The notes under the pieces are model-generated. The model did not search any database. It was not told the DNA's origin and saw only the letters and a program-made list of their open reading frames with translations. From the NCBI GenBank assembly GCA_022495995.1, contig JAFEMH010000523.1:186001-250000 (forward strand): a stretch of 64,000 nt of DNA, in the 5' to 3' direction. This DNA is from Adenophora triphylla var. japonica. Taxonomy: Eukaryota > Streptophyta > Magnoliopsida > Asterales > Campanulaceae. Below, one piece after another: positions 1 to 11,373 of this stretch (its first letter is position 1; each line of letters begins with the position of its first letter). The position numbers and the translations under genes are program-made.

Positions 1-870
1 CTCATTTCCAAAAAAAAAAAAATTAAAGAAAATATACGCCAATCATAAATCGCCACATATCTTTTCAGCCGGATTTTTTGCCATTTTGTCAAGGCGTGAA
101 TGACGAAATTGCCCCTGAATCCCCCTTTAAATACCACAACCTTGTTATTATATATAGATAGATAACCATATATACTTTATATATACACAATGATTTTGTT
201 TATACATATTCAACACCATTTCAACTTATCATCCTATATCCCATCACTTTTATTTTATTTTATATTCTTTATTTTTTTATTAGTAAAATTATTATTATTA
301 TCATTTATAATAAAAAAAATATTTCACACTTAATTAATTTTCACTGAAAAAAAATAGAAAACTTAGTAAAGGATAATAAAGAAATTTATATTTAAAAAAG
401 AGGAATTTTTTCTATGTTCAAATCAAATGAAAGAAGTCTCTATTTAAAGAGAAAAAAAAATAATGATTTTTGGTGTAAAAAAAAATTTAAAAAAAATTAA
501 TTTAATATATAATAATTGAGGTTAAAGAAAGAGGATTAAATTTTATTTTTTGAAAACCAGCTACCCAATCGTCTTTCGCCACGTGTCCAAAACAAAAAAA
601 ATTAAAAAAAAAAGGGAAAATGATGGAATAACGCGGCGTTGTCGGCGCGTGCGACACACGCGCCATTGAAATGACGTAACTACCCTTTATTAAAAGGACA
701 ACACGTGTCCAATTTGGTTAAAAAAAAAAAAAATTTTTTTTTGGGCTAATAAGAGACTGCCACGTATATTTTGAGGCTTGTTTTTTGCATTTTTGCCACG
801 ATGTGAATTGTCTAAAATGCCCTTCAATGGCCAAAAAATTACCACAACCTTGTTATTATACATAGATAGA
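1..870. repeat. AT-rich intergenic DNA with related dispersed segments
   Basis: No gene is visible. Two stretches, about 60-172 and 755-872, share a layout: a CACAT/CACGT start, a T-rich segment ending in TTGCCA, a GTGAAT-containing stretch, a C-rich segment (GCCCCTGAAT or GCCCTTCAAT), then a nearly identical tail reading ACCACAACCTTGTTATTAT followed by AGATAGATA. A third, weaker relative lies at about 570-720 and shares the CACGTGTCC and ACTACCCTTTA parts. This is seen directly and looks like copies of one short non-autonomous element. I cannot assign a class because no terminal repeat pair with a target duplication is clear. Confidence 0.45.
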
Positions 871-1133
871 TACTACCCTCCGTCCCACATGAGTGTGGAT
901 TTTTGGTCAACTTATAAATACTTTGACCAATAATTTAAATAAATAATAATGATCCTAATAAAAATTCAAAAAATGTTATTGTTAATATTATTAAGCGTGA
1001 TACAATAACAAATTTTTAAATTTTATTAGAATCATTATTATTTATTTAAATTATTGGTTAAAGTATTTGTAAGTTGATCAAAAATTCACACTCATTGACC
1101 AAAAATTCACACTCATGTGGGACGGAGGGAGTA
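871..1133. mobile_element. Stowaway-like MITE (Tc1/mariner type)
   Basis: The left end reads TACTACCCTCCGTCCCACAT and the right end is its near-perfect inverse (ATGTGGGACGGAGGGAGTA). TA dinucleotides sit at both edges, as expected for a Tc1/mariner TA target. The interior is AT-rich and self-complementary: ATAATGATCCTAATAAAAAT near 950 mirrors ATTTTTATTAGAATCATTAT-like sequence near 1020, so the element folds into one long hairpin. It has no coding capacity. Confidence 0.85.
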
Positions 1134-1139
1134 AACTGA

Positions 1140-1345
1140 CCTCCTTGTAACTAACACTGATTGTACCAGTTTAATGCTAGTGGTAATGTTTTTGAGTGTT
1201 AGATAGATATACTAGTAGACCTTATAACTAACATTGGCTATATCAATTTAATGTCAATAATAGTATTTTTGAGTGTTAGCTATATGAAATTATAATCCTT
1301 ATAACTAACAAACATTGATAGTATTTTTCAATGCCAAATACATGT
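1140..1345. repeat. Degenerate tandem repeat, about three units
   Basis: A unit of roughly 75-85 bp recurs three times. Each copy contains a CTTATAACTAACA-like block (CCTTGTAACTAACACTG, CCTTATAACTAACATTG, CCTTATAACTAACAAACATTG), then AATGTC/AATGCT and a TTTTTGAGTGTTAG block. Copies have diverged and the last is truncated. No function is apparent. It lies directly beside the MITE at 871-1133. Confidence 0.6.
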
Positions 1346-1618
1346 TCTGACATTTGCAACACTGTGCACCTAGGGTTTTTTTTTTTTTTTAGCTTTTTTA
1401 ATCAAACTATTTTTCACTCTATAAATACAACTATACTCTTTCCGTTTTACTAAAAATACACTTTGTTTAATTACGGGAATCAAACTTTTGTTTTTGGACA
1501 TGAGGATTAAGGGTAAGTGAATAATTTTTGTTAGTAAGTGTGTCTCGTTGAATAAAATATTAAAATATCATCATTTTAAAAAAGTGTAATTTTAATGATA
1601 CACCAAAAAAGTTAAAAA

Positions 1619-2322
1619 GTATTCCCTCCGTCCCAGACCAAGAGTCTTACTTTTCCTTTTGGTTCGTTCCAGACCAAAAGTCCCATTCCATAAATGAAAA
1701 TATGTGAACAGTATTTCGGACATTTATACGCTCATAATGTTTATATATTTACAAAAAAATCATTCATTATACGCTTATAATTTTAACATATTTACAAAAA
1801 AACCAATCATTAACTTACTATTCTTCTCACTCATTCTCTCTCCTACAAAAAAAAAAAAAAATCATTCATTAACTTACTACTCCCTCCGACCCAGCCGAAG
1901 CTTCCCATTTTGCCATTTTGGATGTCCCGTTAAAAGCTTCCACTTTTCTTTTTTGGCAAAGAATCTTTACTATTTCCTCCACTCATTCTCTCTCCTAATT
2001 CACTATTACACTCACAACACTTTTCAAATTTACTATTTCCTCCACTCATTCTCTCTCGTATTTTCAAATTACACTCACAACATTTTTTCTTTCCACCCAT
2101 TTTCTTAATTTGCGTGCAATGCAAAAAGTGGAAAGCTTTCGGTGGGACGGAGGGAGTATTTCTCCCACTCATTTTCTCTTCTATTAAATATTTTTAATTT
2201 TTATATTCTTTCTCCTCTAATCTTCTACTATCCACTTTCAATTTTTTATTCATTTTTTTAAAATTTTCTTAAAAACCGTGAAATACTCCCCTAGGACCCT
2301 TGAACTGGGACGGAGGGAATAT
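1619..2322. mobile_element. Stowaway-like MITE, split by a nested MITE
   Basis: Left end TATTCCCTCCGTCCCAGACC and right end CTGGGACGGAGGGAATAT are inverted. The terminal sequence includes a second inner GTTCCAGACCAAAAG copy. The middle (1878-2158) is occupied by another MITE, and the flanking halves share CTCACTCATTCTCTCTCCTA-like pyrimidine-rich sequence. The short reading frames here are artefacts of the repeat. Confidence 0.75.
1878..2158. mobile_element. Nested Stowaway-like MITE
   Basis: Inverted ends are TACTCCCTCCGACCCAGCCG... on the left and ...CGGTGGGACGGAGGGAGTA on the right, extending inward through a matched AAGCTTCCC / GGAAAGCTT block. It sits inside the larger MITE at 1619-2322 and so inserted later. 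Confidence 0.75.
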
Positions 2323-2524
2323 AACTTTTAGTGAAAAAGTAGGAAGTATATATTGAAATAAAATGTTTTATATTTATATTTTTTTATTTGTGGATATGAT
2401 TTTAGATGTTGAATAACTATATATGTTGAATATTTTGATACATGTAATGTGATCAACTGATATAATATTGTCACTATTAAAGCAGATAATTAACTATATT
2501 TATGCCTAAAGATGTATTATTATA

Positions 2525-2794
2525 TACTCCCCCCGTTCCATAAAATCTTACTCATTTTGCTATTTTGGGCGTCCCACTTTAAAGTCACACTTTTCTAAAA
2601 AAGATTTTTTTAATACTTCTTTATTCATGAGACCCACTTGTCATACTCACAACAATTATCCACTTACTATTCTCTATCCCACTTTCTCTCTCCTACCCAT
2701 TCACAACTCCTACTTTAATAACATTATATATATTCACTCCTTATTTTCTGTTCTCAATAGTAAATAGGTAAGCTAATGTGGGACAGAGGGAGTA
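2525..2794. mobile_element. Stowaway-like MITE
   Basis: The left end TACTCCCCCCGTTCCATAAA and the right end TGTGGGACAGAGGGAGTA are inverted, with TA at each edge. The interior is a short AT-rich hairpin, coding potential is absent, and the ends are more diverged than in the neighbouring MITEs. Confidence 0.7.
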
Positions 2795-3281
2795 TGGAGA
2801 AACATAAAAAAAATTTGGGCGCTACCCCCTGAACCCCCATTTATCATTCCTTTACTCCAGTTTTTTTTCTTGCCCCCTTTCTTCAATTCATGCATCCGCC
2901 ATTGGCAGTGTACACAAAGTTTCACTTATTAAAAAAATGTTATCACGCACAAAAATCATTTATATATGAAAATATCACAACGCATTTAAAATTTTATTTT
3001 TCTCAATTAATAAAAAAATTGCGTGCTCGCATACAGTGGCGAAGCCATTAATTTTTTATAATGGAGTCAAGATTTTTTGTTTTTATAACTATTATAATTG
3101 AGGTATTCAATTTTTTATACAAGAGAGTCTAAATAATAATTTAGTTCAATTGAGGGTCAAAATATATATTTTCATCATTTTTAATAATAAAAAATTTAAA
3201 AAAATAAAAATTGAAACTTTCTAAATTTGTTCTAAATTTGAAGGGGATTGAAAGAACAAATAGCTTGAACGTGACTGCTAG
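2795..3281. other. AT-rich spacer, no gene seen
   Basis: Low-complexity AT-rich DNA with no open reading frame, no clear terminal repeats and no recognisable domain. Stretches such as the ATTTTTTATAATGG and ATTTTTTATACAAG blocks suggest old element debris that cannot be classified. Confidence 0.5.
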
Positions 3282-3852
3282 TATAAGATCGGAGAAATTA
3301 CGTAAAATCTAGGGAGAAACGCGTTTCTCCATAAGTTACGGAGAAACGGGTTACGGGTATCCAGAACCTTTTGAAAGGATATCCAGAAATTTTTTGTATT
3401 GGTCATGACCTTGTCCCATGGTTACTTCTGGATATCAGTCTCAAAGGTTCTGGATATCCAGAACCCTTTGAAAGGATATCCAGAAGCTTATGAAAGTGAT
3501 ATCCAGAAACCTTTAAAATGATATCCAGAAACTTTCAAAATGTTTCTGGATATTCATTTGATGGTTTCTGGATATACATTTGAAGGTTTCTGGATATCCA
3601 GAAACCTTCAATAAGCAATTTCTGATCTTGACCTTGGATTTGACTTCAAATCTATTTTTTCTGGATATCCGCCCAAAGGCTTCTGGATATCCGTTTCAAA
3701 GCTTCTGGATATCCAGAACCCTTTGAGACTGATATCCAGAAATTTTCTTCTGATTATCAAACGTATAGCTTCTGGCTATTAAAAACGCGTTTCTCCATAG
3801 TTATGAAGAAACGCGTTTCTCAGCAGACCTACTCGAGAAATCGAGAAATTAT
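3282..3852. repeat. Palindrome cluster bounded by GAAACGCGTTTC repeats
   Basis: The block is packed with at least 14 copies of the CTGGATATC/GATATCCAG motif in both orientations. Several form perfect palindromes: 20 bp at 3446-3465, 30 bp at 3581-3610 and 16 bp at 3703-3718. Both edges carry a different palindrome, GAGAAACGCGTTTCTC or a close variant (near 3313-3330, and twice at 3781-3822). The outer flanks also share GAGAAATTA. It is non-coding. The symmetrical edges suggest one mobile or LTR-derived module, but I see no target duplication and cannot name a family. Confidence 0.7.
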
Positions 3853-4449
3853 GGCTAAATTGCATTTTTACGCAGCGACGGAACAACTTGAAGTTTCAGT
3901 TCCATGAAAACACAGACCCGAGCCACGTGGGGATAGGCAGAACGTGACTTCCTAGTTCCTATGCTGACCCAAAAGTAACCTGACAGCTGAATATCAAGGA
4001 TTGAACAGGTCAAATGACTGCTTCACTTGAACATTCCTATTCGGAAATGTTAATTTCTGTACTTAATAAATGGACAAACTATAGATGAAATTAACTATTT
4101 CGGTATGAAATAATAACCATTTTATTGTATACTGAATAGTTTTTTTTTTTTGTTGATAGATAATATAAATAATGCATGAAATTAATTAATGATGATGCAG
4201 AAATTGTCTAGATCAGTGTGTTAGTCCAGCAATATGTTGTAATCCAACTTCTTAGACCTAAAATTCCGAACAAACGACTAGCCAGAATGATATCCGGCTA
4301 ATAATGATGAGATATAATGTATGTGAGTATTAAGCTATATGGAAACAATTTATATCTCAATAGCCAAAATGACGTTACCTTTTTCTGTTGAGTGTGGATT
4401 GATATTTATAGTGTTGTCATTAGATTGATATTTATGAATTTCATAAATC
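3853..4449. other. Spacer, no gene seen
   Basis: No reading frame or repeat with supportable identity. It may include the outer part of the LTR of the adjoining Tat-like element, whose left boundary I could not locate. Confidence 0.4.
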
Positions 4450-5230
4450 ATTTAGGAAAATTAGGCGTAACCGTATACGAGAATGTAGAAGGCGGTTAGG
4501 TATGACGGTGGGGATTTACGCACCTTTGGTTTGGTCGAGGTCGCCTGGTTTTCCAAGGTCGACTTGAATTCGTGTCGTGGCCAGGCAGAGATTATACAAG
4601 GGATATGGATCGTAAGTCGAACGAAGCAAGGTCGGGACCAACAAAGGATGGAGCATACGCTTGGTCGAATGATCTAGCTCGATGAATAGATGTATTTAGG
4701 GATGTCTTAATGGGGCTGTTGGGCCTGTTTGGACGTAGGGCGACCTGTTGGGTCTGGCCCGTCACTTTTTTTCCGTTCATTGACCCTAACTTTCTAGCTC
4801 GACTTTTCGAGTAGAAAGTTATGATAAGTTTTTGATGTTGGATGGAGGCAGCGTTTACAGCTCGACTCGTAAGATGTGGGTCGCTTCTCGACGTTTGACT
4901 TTCGGCGATTTAATGAGTTGTCTTCAATACGCTTTAATTTTCGCAGTTAATGGTACGAATTCTGTCGATTGGACATTCCACTTGGGAACTGGTACGAGCA
5001 TTTAATTCGCTCCATTATTTGATAAATATCCAACCGTTATCCAAATCTTTCCAATTCAGATAAGGAAAAGAGGATGTATAAAGGGAGAAAAATAATCCTT
5101 TTCCAAACTTTACCATCTCTGAATCCTTAAGAACTCAGCAAAAGCAAAGGCAAGGAAATTATCTCCGGCGTTTAGCAAGATTTCTTCCGTTGCTACCTTA
5201 CTCGTTCCCTTCTTCGAAAACATCAGGTAC
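4450..5230 (-). repeat. LTR-like terminal region of the Tat-like element
   Basis: Moderately GC-rich sequence with repeated GGTCGA/GCTCGA blocks, unlike the AT-rich flank, ends near GAAAACATCA at about 5225. A plus-strand TATA-like GTATAAAG near 5075 is followed by pyrimidine-rich leader sequence before the accessory ORF, so this region could supply the promoter for that ORF. No second LTR copy exists in the window for comparison, so the call is tentative. Confidence 0.35.
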
Positions 5231-5464
5231 TCATCAATTTTGTTCTTTAGGGGTATAATTTGAAGCTTTTTACTTATTTTCGCCATGGCTAGGGTTCTAG
5301 GTTTTCAGATGGGGGCAAGGTATGGGTAAAACTGTATGAACCTTAGGGTTTACAAAAGGGTAGATTGTCCATGGAGAGATTTATCATTAGAAGAGTGTAT
5401 CACTATCTTGACCCAATAGAACTTATTTTTTTTTGGTGAGATTGAGTTTTCGGCCGGTGAGAGC

Positions 5465-7890
5465 TTGGGGGACATGGCTGTTGATGACGACCCGCGGGTT
5501 GTCAGCTTTCGTATCTTTAACAAACTCATTGACCTCCTTATTATCTTTTACATTAATTCAAATAAACCTCCATTTCCTCGTCTGAGGCTTCCTTTCCCAG
5601 GGGAATCTAGATTGCCTATAGGTAGTTTGTCTTCTTCTTCGCATAGGACCGATTCCCCTGTTTCTTTGTCTTGTGTAGAAATGATGACAAATGATCAACA
5701 AAATGCTGCAAGCCAAAAGGAGGCGTCGACCTCCACCTCAAGAATTGTGGACAGATTCTGCACCACGGTGGTTGCTGGTAGGAATGAGAGGGGTTGCATG
5801 GTCCCCAGGCCCCAGGTCGGCAGAAGGTCGGCCAAGTCACACCTTAGGATCCTTCACGAGCATTTTAAGGTGTCCACGGAGGACTACCAGCTAACCCACT
5901 TCACTGATAGGCAAAGGAAGGCTCAGTCTTGGTCGCACTGGGCTTCTAACTCGAGTAGAGTGGCTTTCTACTATGGTCAGTTCGAGGTAGGGTTGAGTCT
6001 CCCTTTAGATCCTTTCATTAATGAATTTTTGGAGTACATGGCCGCTGTACCGATGCAGTTGGGTGCCAATGCCGTTAGGGTGTTGGTAGCCTTTGCTATG
6101 GTGTGCCAATTTGTGGTGTATAAACCGTGTATGCATGTCTTTAGGAAATTTTCAAGGTGGTGGTCAATGATACAACCTGGGGGATTAGCACCCCTGCCAA
6201 AGCTAAGGCCCCAAAGCTTTTTTCTAACTTACCCGACAAGGTCTCGGGCTGGAAATAGCCATTTGATTTTAGTAGAGAGTAGTAAAGGTTGGGAGTTTCC
6301 ACTGTCAGAGGTTCACTCGGTGTCCATGAAGGAGGATAATTACTGGAGTGATGTGTTAGCTCGTAGGTTGACAGTCGTTTCTCGCAAGAGCACAACCAGT
6401 TGGGAGACATTGGAGTAGAGCAAGGACTATTATGTTCAAGTGAGTATGATGATGGGCGACGATGGTGGGGTTTCTCCCCTTGTCCCGATAATAAGGAGCC
6501 TTAGGTACCCAGGTTGGGTAATCCATGAGAGGGAATGGTTTGAGACCCAATGTCATTTTTGTAAGAGAACTCCAGGCCACTGCAAGCGTCTGGATCATTA
6601 TGGCGGTTAAGTAACTTTCCTTTACGGCTTTCTTTTTGCTTTAAGTTTTTGTTCGTTCTTTTAAACTAACCCTCTTTCTTCTCATTCGTGTAGTTCTAAA
6701 TCCCGACCAGGAAAGACACATGTAGCACATCATCGACTTAGGTGACCGCCGCAGGAGCAGAAAAGGACATGGTCATGCCAATGCCCAGGTCAGTAGGGAG
6801 AGTAAAGCTACTGCGAGGAACAGTCTGCTCCCAAAAGAAGGTGTAGGGATGGTCCCCATTGATGGGACTGAGCCTGTTCAGCCTATTGAGCAAGAAGTGG
6901 CAAGTCGTCAGGAGAGGAGGCAGGACGAAGCTCCTACCTCAGAAGGTGGTGCAGACATGCAGGTCGAACAAAAATTGGGCTCTGACTTGCAGCTTGAGAT
7001 GGCGACTGGCCAGGAGCGCCAAACTGATATTGTTGATCTGGAGCTCGAGCAGGAGGGGCATGATGATACTGAGGGCGCCCTAGCCCTTAACCGGACTAGA
7101 AAAAGGTCCCTAGTAGAGGTTGTGGTTGAGGAAGCTGGTACTTCTAGGCCGATAGATTCCATCTCTAGCCCCTATTAGCCAAGCTCCCATCACCAATAAC
7201 GCCAGGGAGGTGCAGACACTGGCGAAAAAGCTGAATGATGTTCCTCCTCTCACTGGGGTGAATTCACTATGTCGCCAGTATCTTGAGCTATGATTGGGCC
7301 AGGTCATAATCAGGCGATCAGCCGACAGGGACTTGCTTGCCACCTTCGACGAGGAGGGGCTCACTCCTGAAGAGTTTAGTGAACATTCAAGTTTGCTTGC
7401 CTCTGAGGTAACACTTTGCGCTTTTCTCAGTTTTTCCTTTCATTTTTAGATCTTTATTCTGATCGTCTTGATTCTGTTTTGCAGTCTCTAACCCTGGTCG
7501 AGCAAGCCAAATGCGGGTGGAAGGCGGCCCGTTAGAAGGATAAGATAGCAATGGCCAACTATGTCAGGAAGACCAGAGAGGCTGATGAGTTGAAGATGAA
7601 ACTCCATGAGATGGATTCTCGGTGATCGGCTCTTCAGACGGCCCACTTCAACACCGAGAAAGAGCGAGATGAAGCCTACCAGGCTTTGAAGGTGGCTAAG
7701 GAGCAGCTAGCTCCTCTCCAAGAGCAAGTCGACGCCTGGGCTTCCAGAAAGGCCACTTTAATTAGAAAATGAGACTGCCTACGCCAAGCAGGACAAGATC
7801 AAGTTGGAGGGTCAGCTCGAGCAGCTATCTGAGTTGGTCCAAGACCGCAATAACAAAATGTTGAAGATTGATGAGGACCACCAGGCTGCA
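5465..7890 (+). pseudogene. Antisense accessory ORF (aORF2-like) with gypsy-type transposase-like domain
   Basis: The main exon (5465-6418, 317 aa) contains a segment around residues 170-225 (FEVGLSLPLDPFINEFLEYM, then VPMQLGANAVRVLVAFAMVC). It resembles the plant domain annotated as putative gypsy-type transposon (PF04195). Further coding lies downstream with stops and frame changes: an acidic linker at 6849-7178, then a charged helical region at about 7490-7890 (VRKTREADELKMKLHEMDSR, TEKERDEAYQALKVAKEQL) that looks like a coiled coil. Intron-like boundaries are visible, for example CTGAG|GTAACA near 7408 and TTTTGCAG near 7483. Direction is opposite to the gag fragment to its right. It is degenerate and probably not expressed as an intact protein. 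The biochemical role of this domain is unknown. Confidence 0.6.
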
Positions 7891-7892
7891 AG

Positions 7893-8876
7893 TCCTCCTC
7901 AATTTGGTCGACCAACTCCTAAAACCTTGTCAAATAACTCATTTTACTCTACGTCTTTCCTTGAGCTATGTTGTTTAAATCGGTGATCATTTTCTTTCTG
8001 GCTCCAGCCGTCGAGAATCTCTCCAAAAACTTGCGCCGTATGTATCTCCAACTGTTGATAAACCTATTGACAAGCCACGGAACTAGGTCAAGGCGGCTCC
8101 AGTGAATGTGCTCGTCAGTGCCTTGCAAAGCACGTCATCCTTTGAGGAGACCAAACACATCAATGCCTCAAAGTGTTGCATATGATTTATGGCATTGGTT
8201 GCCCCTGAGTACTTTCCAGAACAAGAAATTGAAACCTGACTTGGAAGGCCCCATGTCCAACATTCACTGAGGCCAAAGGTTGAAGATTGATATCATTTCC
8301 TTCGACCTTGCCATGGGTGACCTGACGATCTACCTCCATATAATCCAACCTTCTCTTAAGGTTTAACAACTTCCTAACATCTAAACCAACCCCTTCGTCC
8401 TTATGATGGGACACAAAGTTTGATTTATGGCGCTATTCTCTTTGGTACGGCCTTCGAGAAGGCGTTCGATCCCTTTCGACTCTTGGAGGTGTCCTTTCCC
8501 TCCTGTCTGTCCTAAGAGGTGATCGACCTTCGACTGAGGTCGCACCCCTTGTTATAGGAGGTGACCCGCTCTTAGTTTTGTCAGCCTTCAAGTGTCTCCT
8601 TTGGACTGAGTCAGCTTCTTGTTCCATGGTATTATTGAGCCTGTCTCGTAGGTCACCTGTACGATCAACCGAATTACCCGCTGGGCGAGGCCTCTCATTT
8701 TTCCCCTCACCGCCTGAGGGTCTAGGGCCATATTCTTGGTTCATTGAGACGTTTATGATGATACTACTTGGTGGGATCTGCGGTCGTCATTTCTAGGAGA
8801 TTCTGGTAGCTCAAGCAGCTCGTCATTAAACTCCAACAAGCTTTGCAGGACCTTCGCCCGTTCCAATAGTAATTCC
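7893..8876 (-). pseudogene. Tat-like Gypsy gag fragment
   Basis: Reading leftward in shifting frames, the sequence encodes a charged N-terminal part (LLLERAKVLQSLLEFND, then an Arg/Pro-rich linker). The capsid core follows: FEALMCLVSSKDDVLCKAL, TFTGAAL-stop-FRGL, RRKFLERFSTAGARKK, then a YLTRF-stop-ELVDQIEE segment. This order matches the Retrotrans_gag domain of plant Gypsy elements. Stops replace conserved residues, including the Trp before the FRGL segment, so the gene is dead. The coding match ends near 7893, where the opposite-strand accessory ORF begins. The zinc knuckle, protease and pol are absent. The N-terminal side is cut by the Copia LTR at 8877. Confidence 0.7.
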
Positions 8877-10501
8877 TGTTGGTGTAATGCCCTAGGTGTT
8901 TAGTTATGTTTGACTTATAACTTAATACCGCTATGTAATCGTCTTTACCATTTATTATAGAGATTGTTTATTTGGTTTATTATATGTTTGCATGTTTTTT
9001 ATAATAACCTGTGTCCCTAGTTATTATGAATAACTAGTATAAGTTGGTAATGGATAATCATGGATATGATCATATGCATGAGATGCATATTACACTTATG
9101 GGTACTTGTTAGAGAACAAGTTACTGGACATGGCCTACCTATGAGATTTATGACATGGTCTATAGTCATATATGTCATGATTAAATCTCATGATAGTTGT
9201 GTTATTGGAATCCTTAGTACCTGAGATTATCATCGTCTTCCACATGATGAACATTGTGTTTGATGTAGTCTAACACTATCTTTAATAGGATAGTAATAAG
9301 GGCTATGTTGGCATGATTGAATTCTTGTAGGGAAGAATGATAAGTCAAGATGGGATTTGTCCCTCTCGTTGAGAGAGATGTTTGCTTGAGCCCCTCGATG
9401 AATAGTGTTGATGAAATGTGTGGCCACACTCAACAGATTTGATAGAGATCAAATGCACTTGGATTATCAACATATTTGGAATCGAGAAAGCATTGAACAA
9501 TATGAGTTGATGTGGACCATGACTCATGTTCAATATGGCATCGTGGACAAAGGGATTGTGACATTAATCTATCAAGGAATTAAGCTTTGATGTTATATTT
9601 AATTGGATGGACATAATGACTTGCTAGAGATCACTTATGCCTTGTGAGGTTGATGTTTCAACTCACTACCAACATAAGATATAATTCCTAAAGGATCACA
9701 CACATAGAACGGATGAAAATGGCTGAAAATTGGAATTTGGGCTGGTCAAGAATCGTGACTAGGAGCACGACTCGTGCTCTCAATCAGCACGAGTGGTTTT
9801 TTTGGTCACGACTCGTGTCACGACTTGAATCGGATAGAAGGGATGTATCGCGCGGGACACGCCAAGTCTCGCGCGGGACAAGGCTTTTGTTCAGCATCGG
9901 GTTTTGATCGTAGCGTTGTATCGCGTGGGAGACGCCTGTCTCGCGCGGGACAAGGCTCTCGTTCAGTTCCGATTTTGGCTAGGAAAAGGGCTCTCATCCC
10001 TAAGGGTTAGGGATTTTATAATGTATAAATATAACTCTTTTGCCCCAACCATGGTAGACGGTTTTTGAGTTTTGGAAACACAAAAACATTGATTTTGATT
10101 GAGAATCAAAGATCAAAAAAATACCCCAAATCAATTCCAAAACAGCCATTGATTGTTGAATATCGATTCAACAATCGGAGGATCATCTAGAAATCCTACA
10201 AGATTAGATCTTGGTTCGTTCGCGTGTGGATTACCGATAGAGGGTGATTGCTTTATCACCTAAAGCTTGAAGACTTACAATCGTTGATTCATTACAAGGT
10301 TTAGAACAAAGGAAGAAGATCAAAGGTTCGACATCGATTCAAAAGTTTGAAATTAAGATCTGTTTTTCGAACAACAAATTGCTGTTAAGGTATGTAAAAT
10401 CTATTTCATGGTTTTATTTATTCATGTTAGACGGATTCAAGGCTAGGGTTTTGTTGTTTTATAAAGTTCTTCCGCTGCGTTTGTAACCCCAAAACCCAAC
10501 A
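8877..10501 (+). repeat. 5' LTR of the Copia element, 1625 bp
   Basis: Starts TGTTGGTGTAATGCCC and ends AAAACCCAACA immediately before a PBS, giving inverted TGTTG/CAACA ends. A TATA-like TATAAATATAAC lies near 10023. The upstream part carries palindromes (GAGCACGACTCGTGCTC at 9763-9779 and CACGACTCGTG at 9807-9817). Two tandem copies of a roughly 65-bp block follow, containing TATCGCGYGGGA and TCTCGCGCGGGACAAGG (about 9844-9904 and 9916-9975). Confidence 0.85.
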
Positions 10502-10502
10502 G

Positions 10503-10515
10503 TGGTATCAGAGCC
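10503..10515 (+). other. Primer binding site, initiator-Met tRNA
   Basis: TGGTATCAGAGCC lies two bases after the LTR end and is complementary to the 3' end of plant initiator methionine tRNA, the usual primer for plant Copia elements. Confidence 0.92.
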
Positions 10516-11373
10516 GCATTTTATCATGATTAGGTTAAAATAGGCATGCTAGATTTAATTTGATTAAATTCTTTACATGCTATATGAAATAGATCTATGA
10601 TTTTATGTGTATTGTTTTATGAAAACAATTATATTTGATATACCATGATTATGATTAATAATTGATTAATATGATTAATCTTTTACATGGGTTATTGATT
10701 TGTTAAATTTGATTAATTAGATTAGTAAACTCTCAGATTTGAAAATAAATTGTTTGTTTGATATTTTGTGAAGTCTTATGTTCATGATTATGTACACATA
10801 AATTTCATGTTACAACCATGCGATATTTGTTACGATGTGTAAAATCTTCTAAATGTTTAAGTTTTATGTCACCCCTTGATTAGAACACTTGTGAAATTTT
10901 AGGGTGTTGTGATGTAGTTTCGACTCAGTTGGGTGCATCATTATTTCTTAATTTGTGATCAAGATGAGATAACGGTTGATGTAGTTTTGACTCAGTTAGG
11001 TGCATCATTCCGTATCTCATACGTTTGAAAGAGGTTTTAACTTAATTGGTGCTTTAAAATGAGATTTGACCCAAGGCATAGATGAGATTAAAACATGTTT
11101 TTGACATATGATGTCTAGAAATCTCATAAAAGATCTAAGAGTCATATATGATATGATTGATGTTATCTACCTAAATAGATTGATTTTGAGCATTGACTCA
11201 GTTAAACCAAAATCAAGTGAAATATGGATCTTAGCACATTATAATTATATGATAAATGCTTGTATTTGTAGGTGTATAATTTAGTGGGAGTATTTATGAA
11301 ATACATTATTTGCTCTTAGATGATAAATGCGTTGATACTTATATGTTTATTGTTTGCATATTTTATTGTAGTA
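10516..11373 (+). other. Copia untranslated leader
   Basis: AT-rich leader between the PBS and gag with no conserved ORF. A short block is repeated (GATGTAGTTTCGACTCAGTT at about 10912 and GATGTAGTTTTGACTCAGTT at about 10978, each followed by GGTGCATCATT). A weaker third copy is near 11035. Confidence 0.6.

Larger units (their letters stand above)
4450..8876 (-). mobile_element. Internally deleted Tat-like Ty3/Gypsy element
   Basis: Read on the minus strand, the block starts with a gag fragment (8876 down to about 7893). It then passes directly into the end of a plus-strand accessory ORF (about 5465-7890) and finishes in LTR-like sequence (about 4450-5230). Plant Tat-lineage Gypsy elements are known to carry an extra ORF antisense to gag-pol between pol and the 3' LTR, and this order matches with all of pol missing. 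The right (5') end is cut by the Copia LTR starting at 8877. Orientation and class rest on the gag and accessory ORF. The exact LTR ends are not resolved. Confidence 0.6.

Noticed and set aside
1704..2172. 134-aa and 80-aa ORFs
   Set aside because: They are translations of nested MITEs, low in complexity and without homology that I can recognise.
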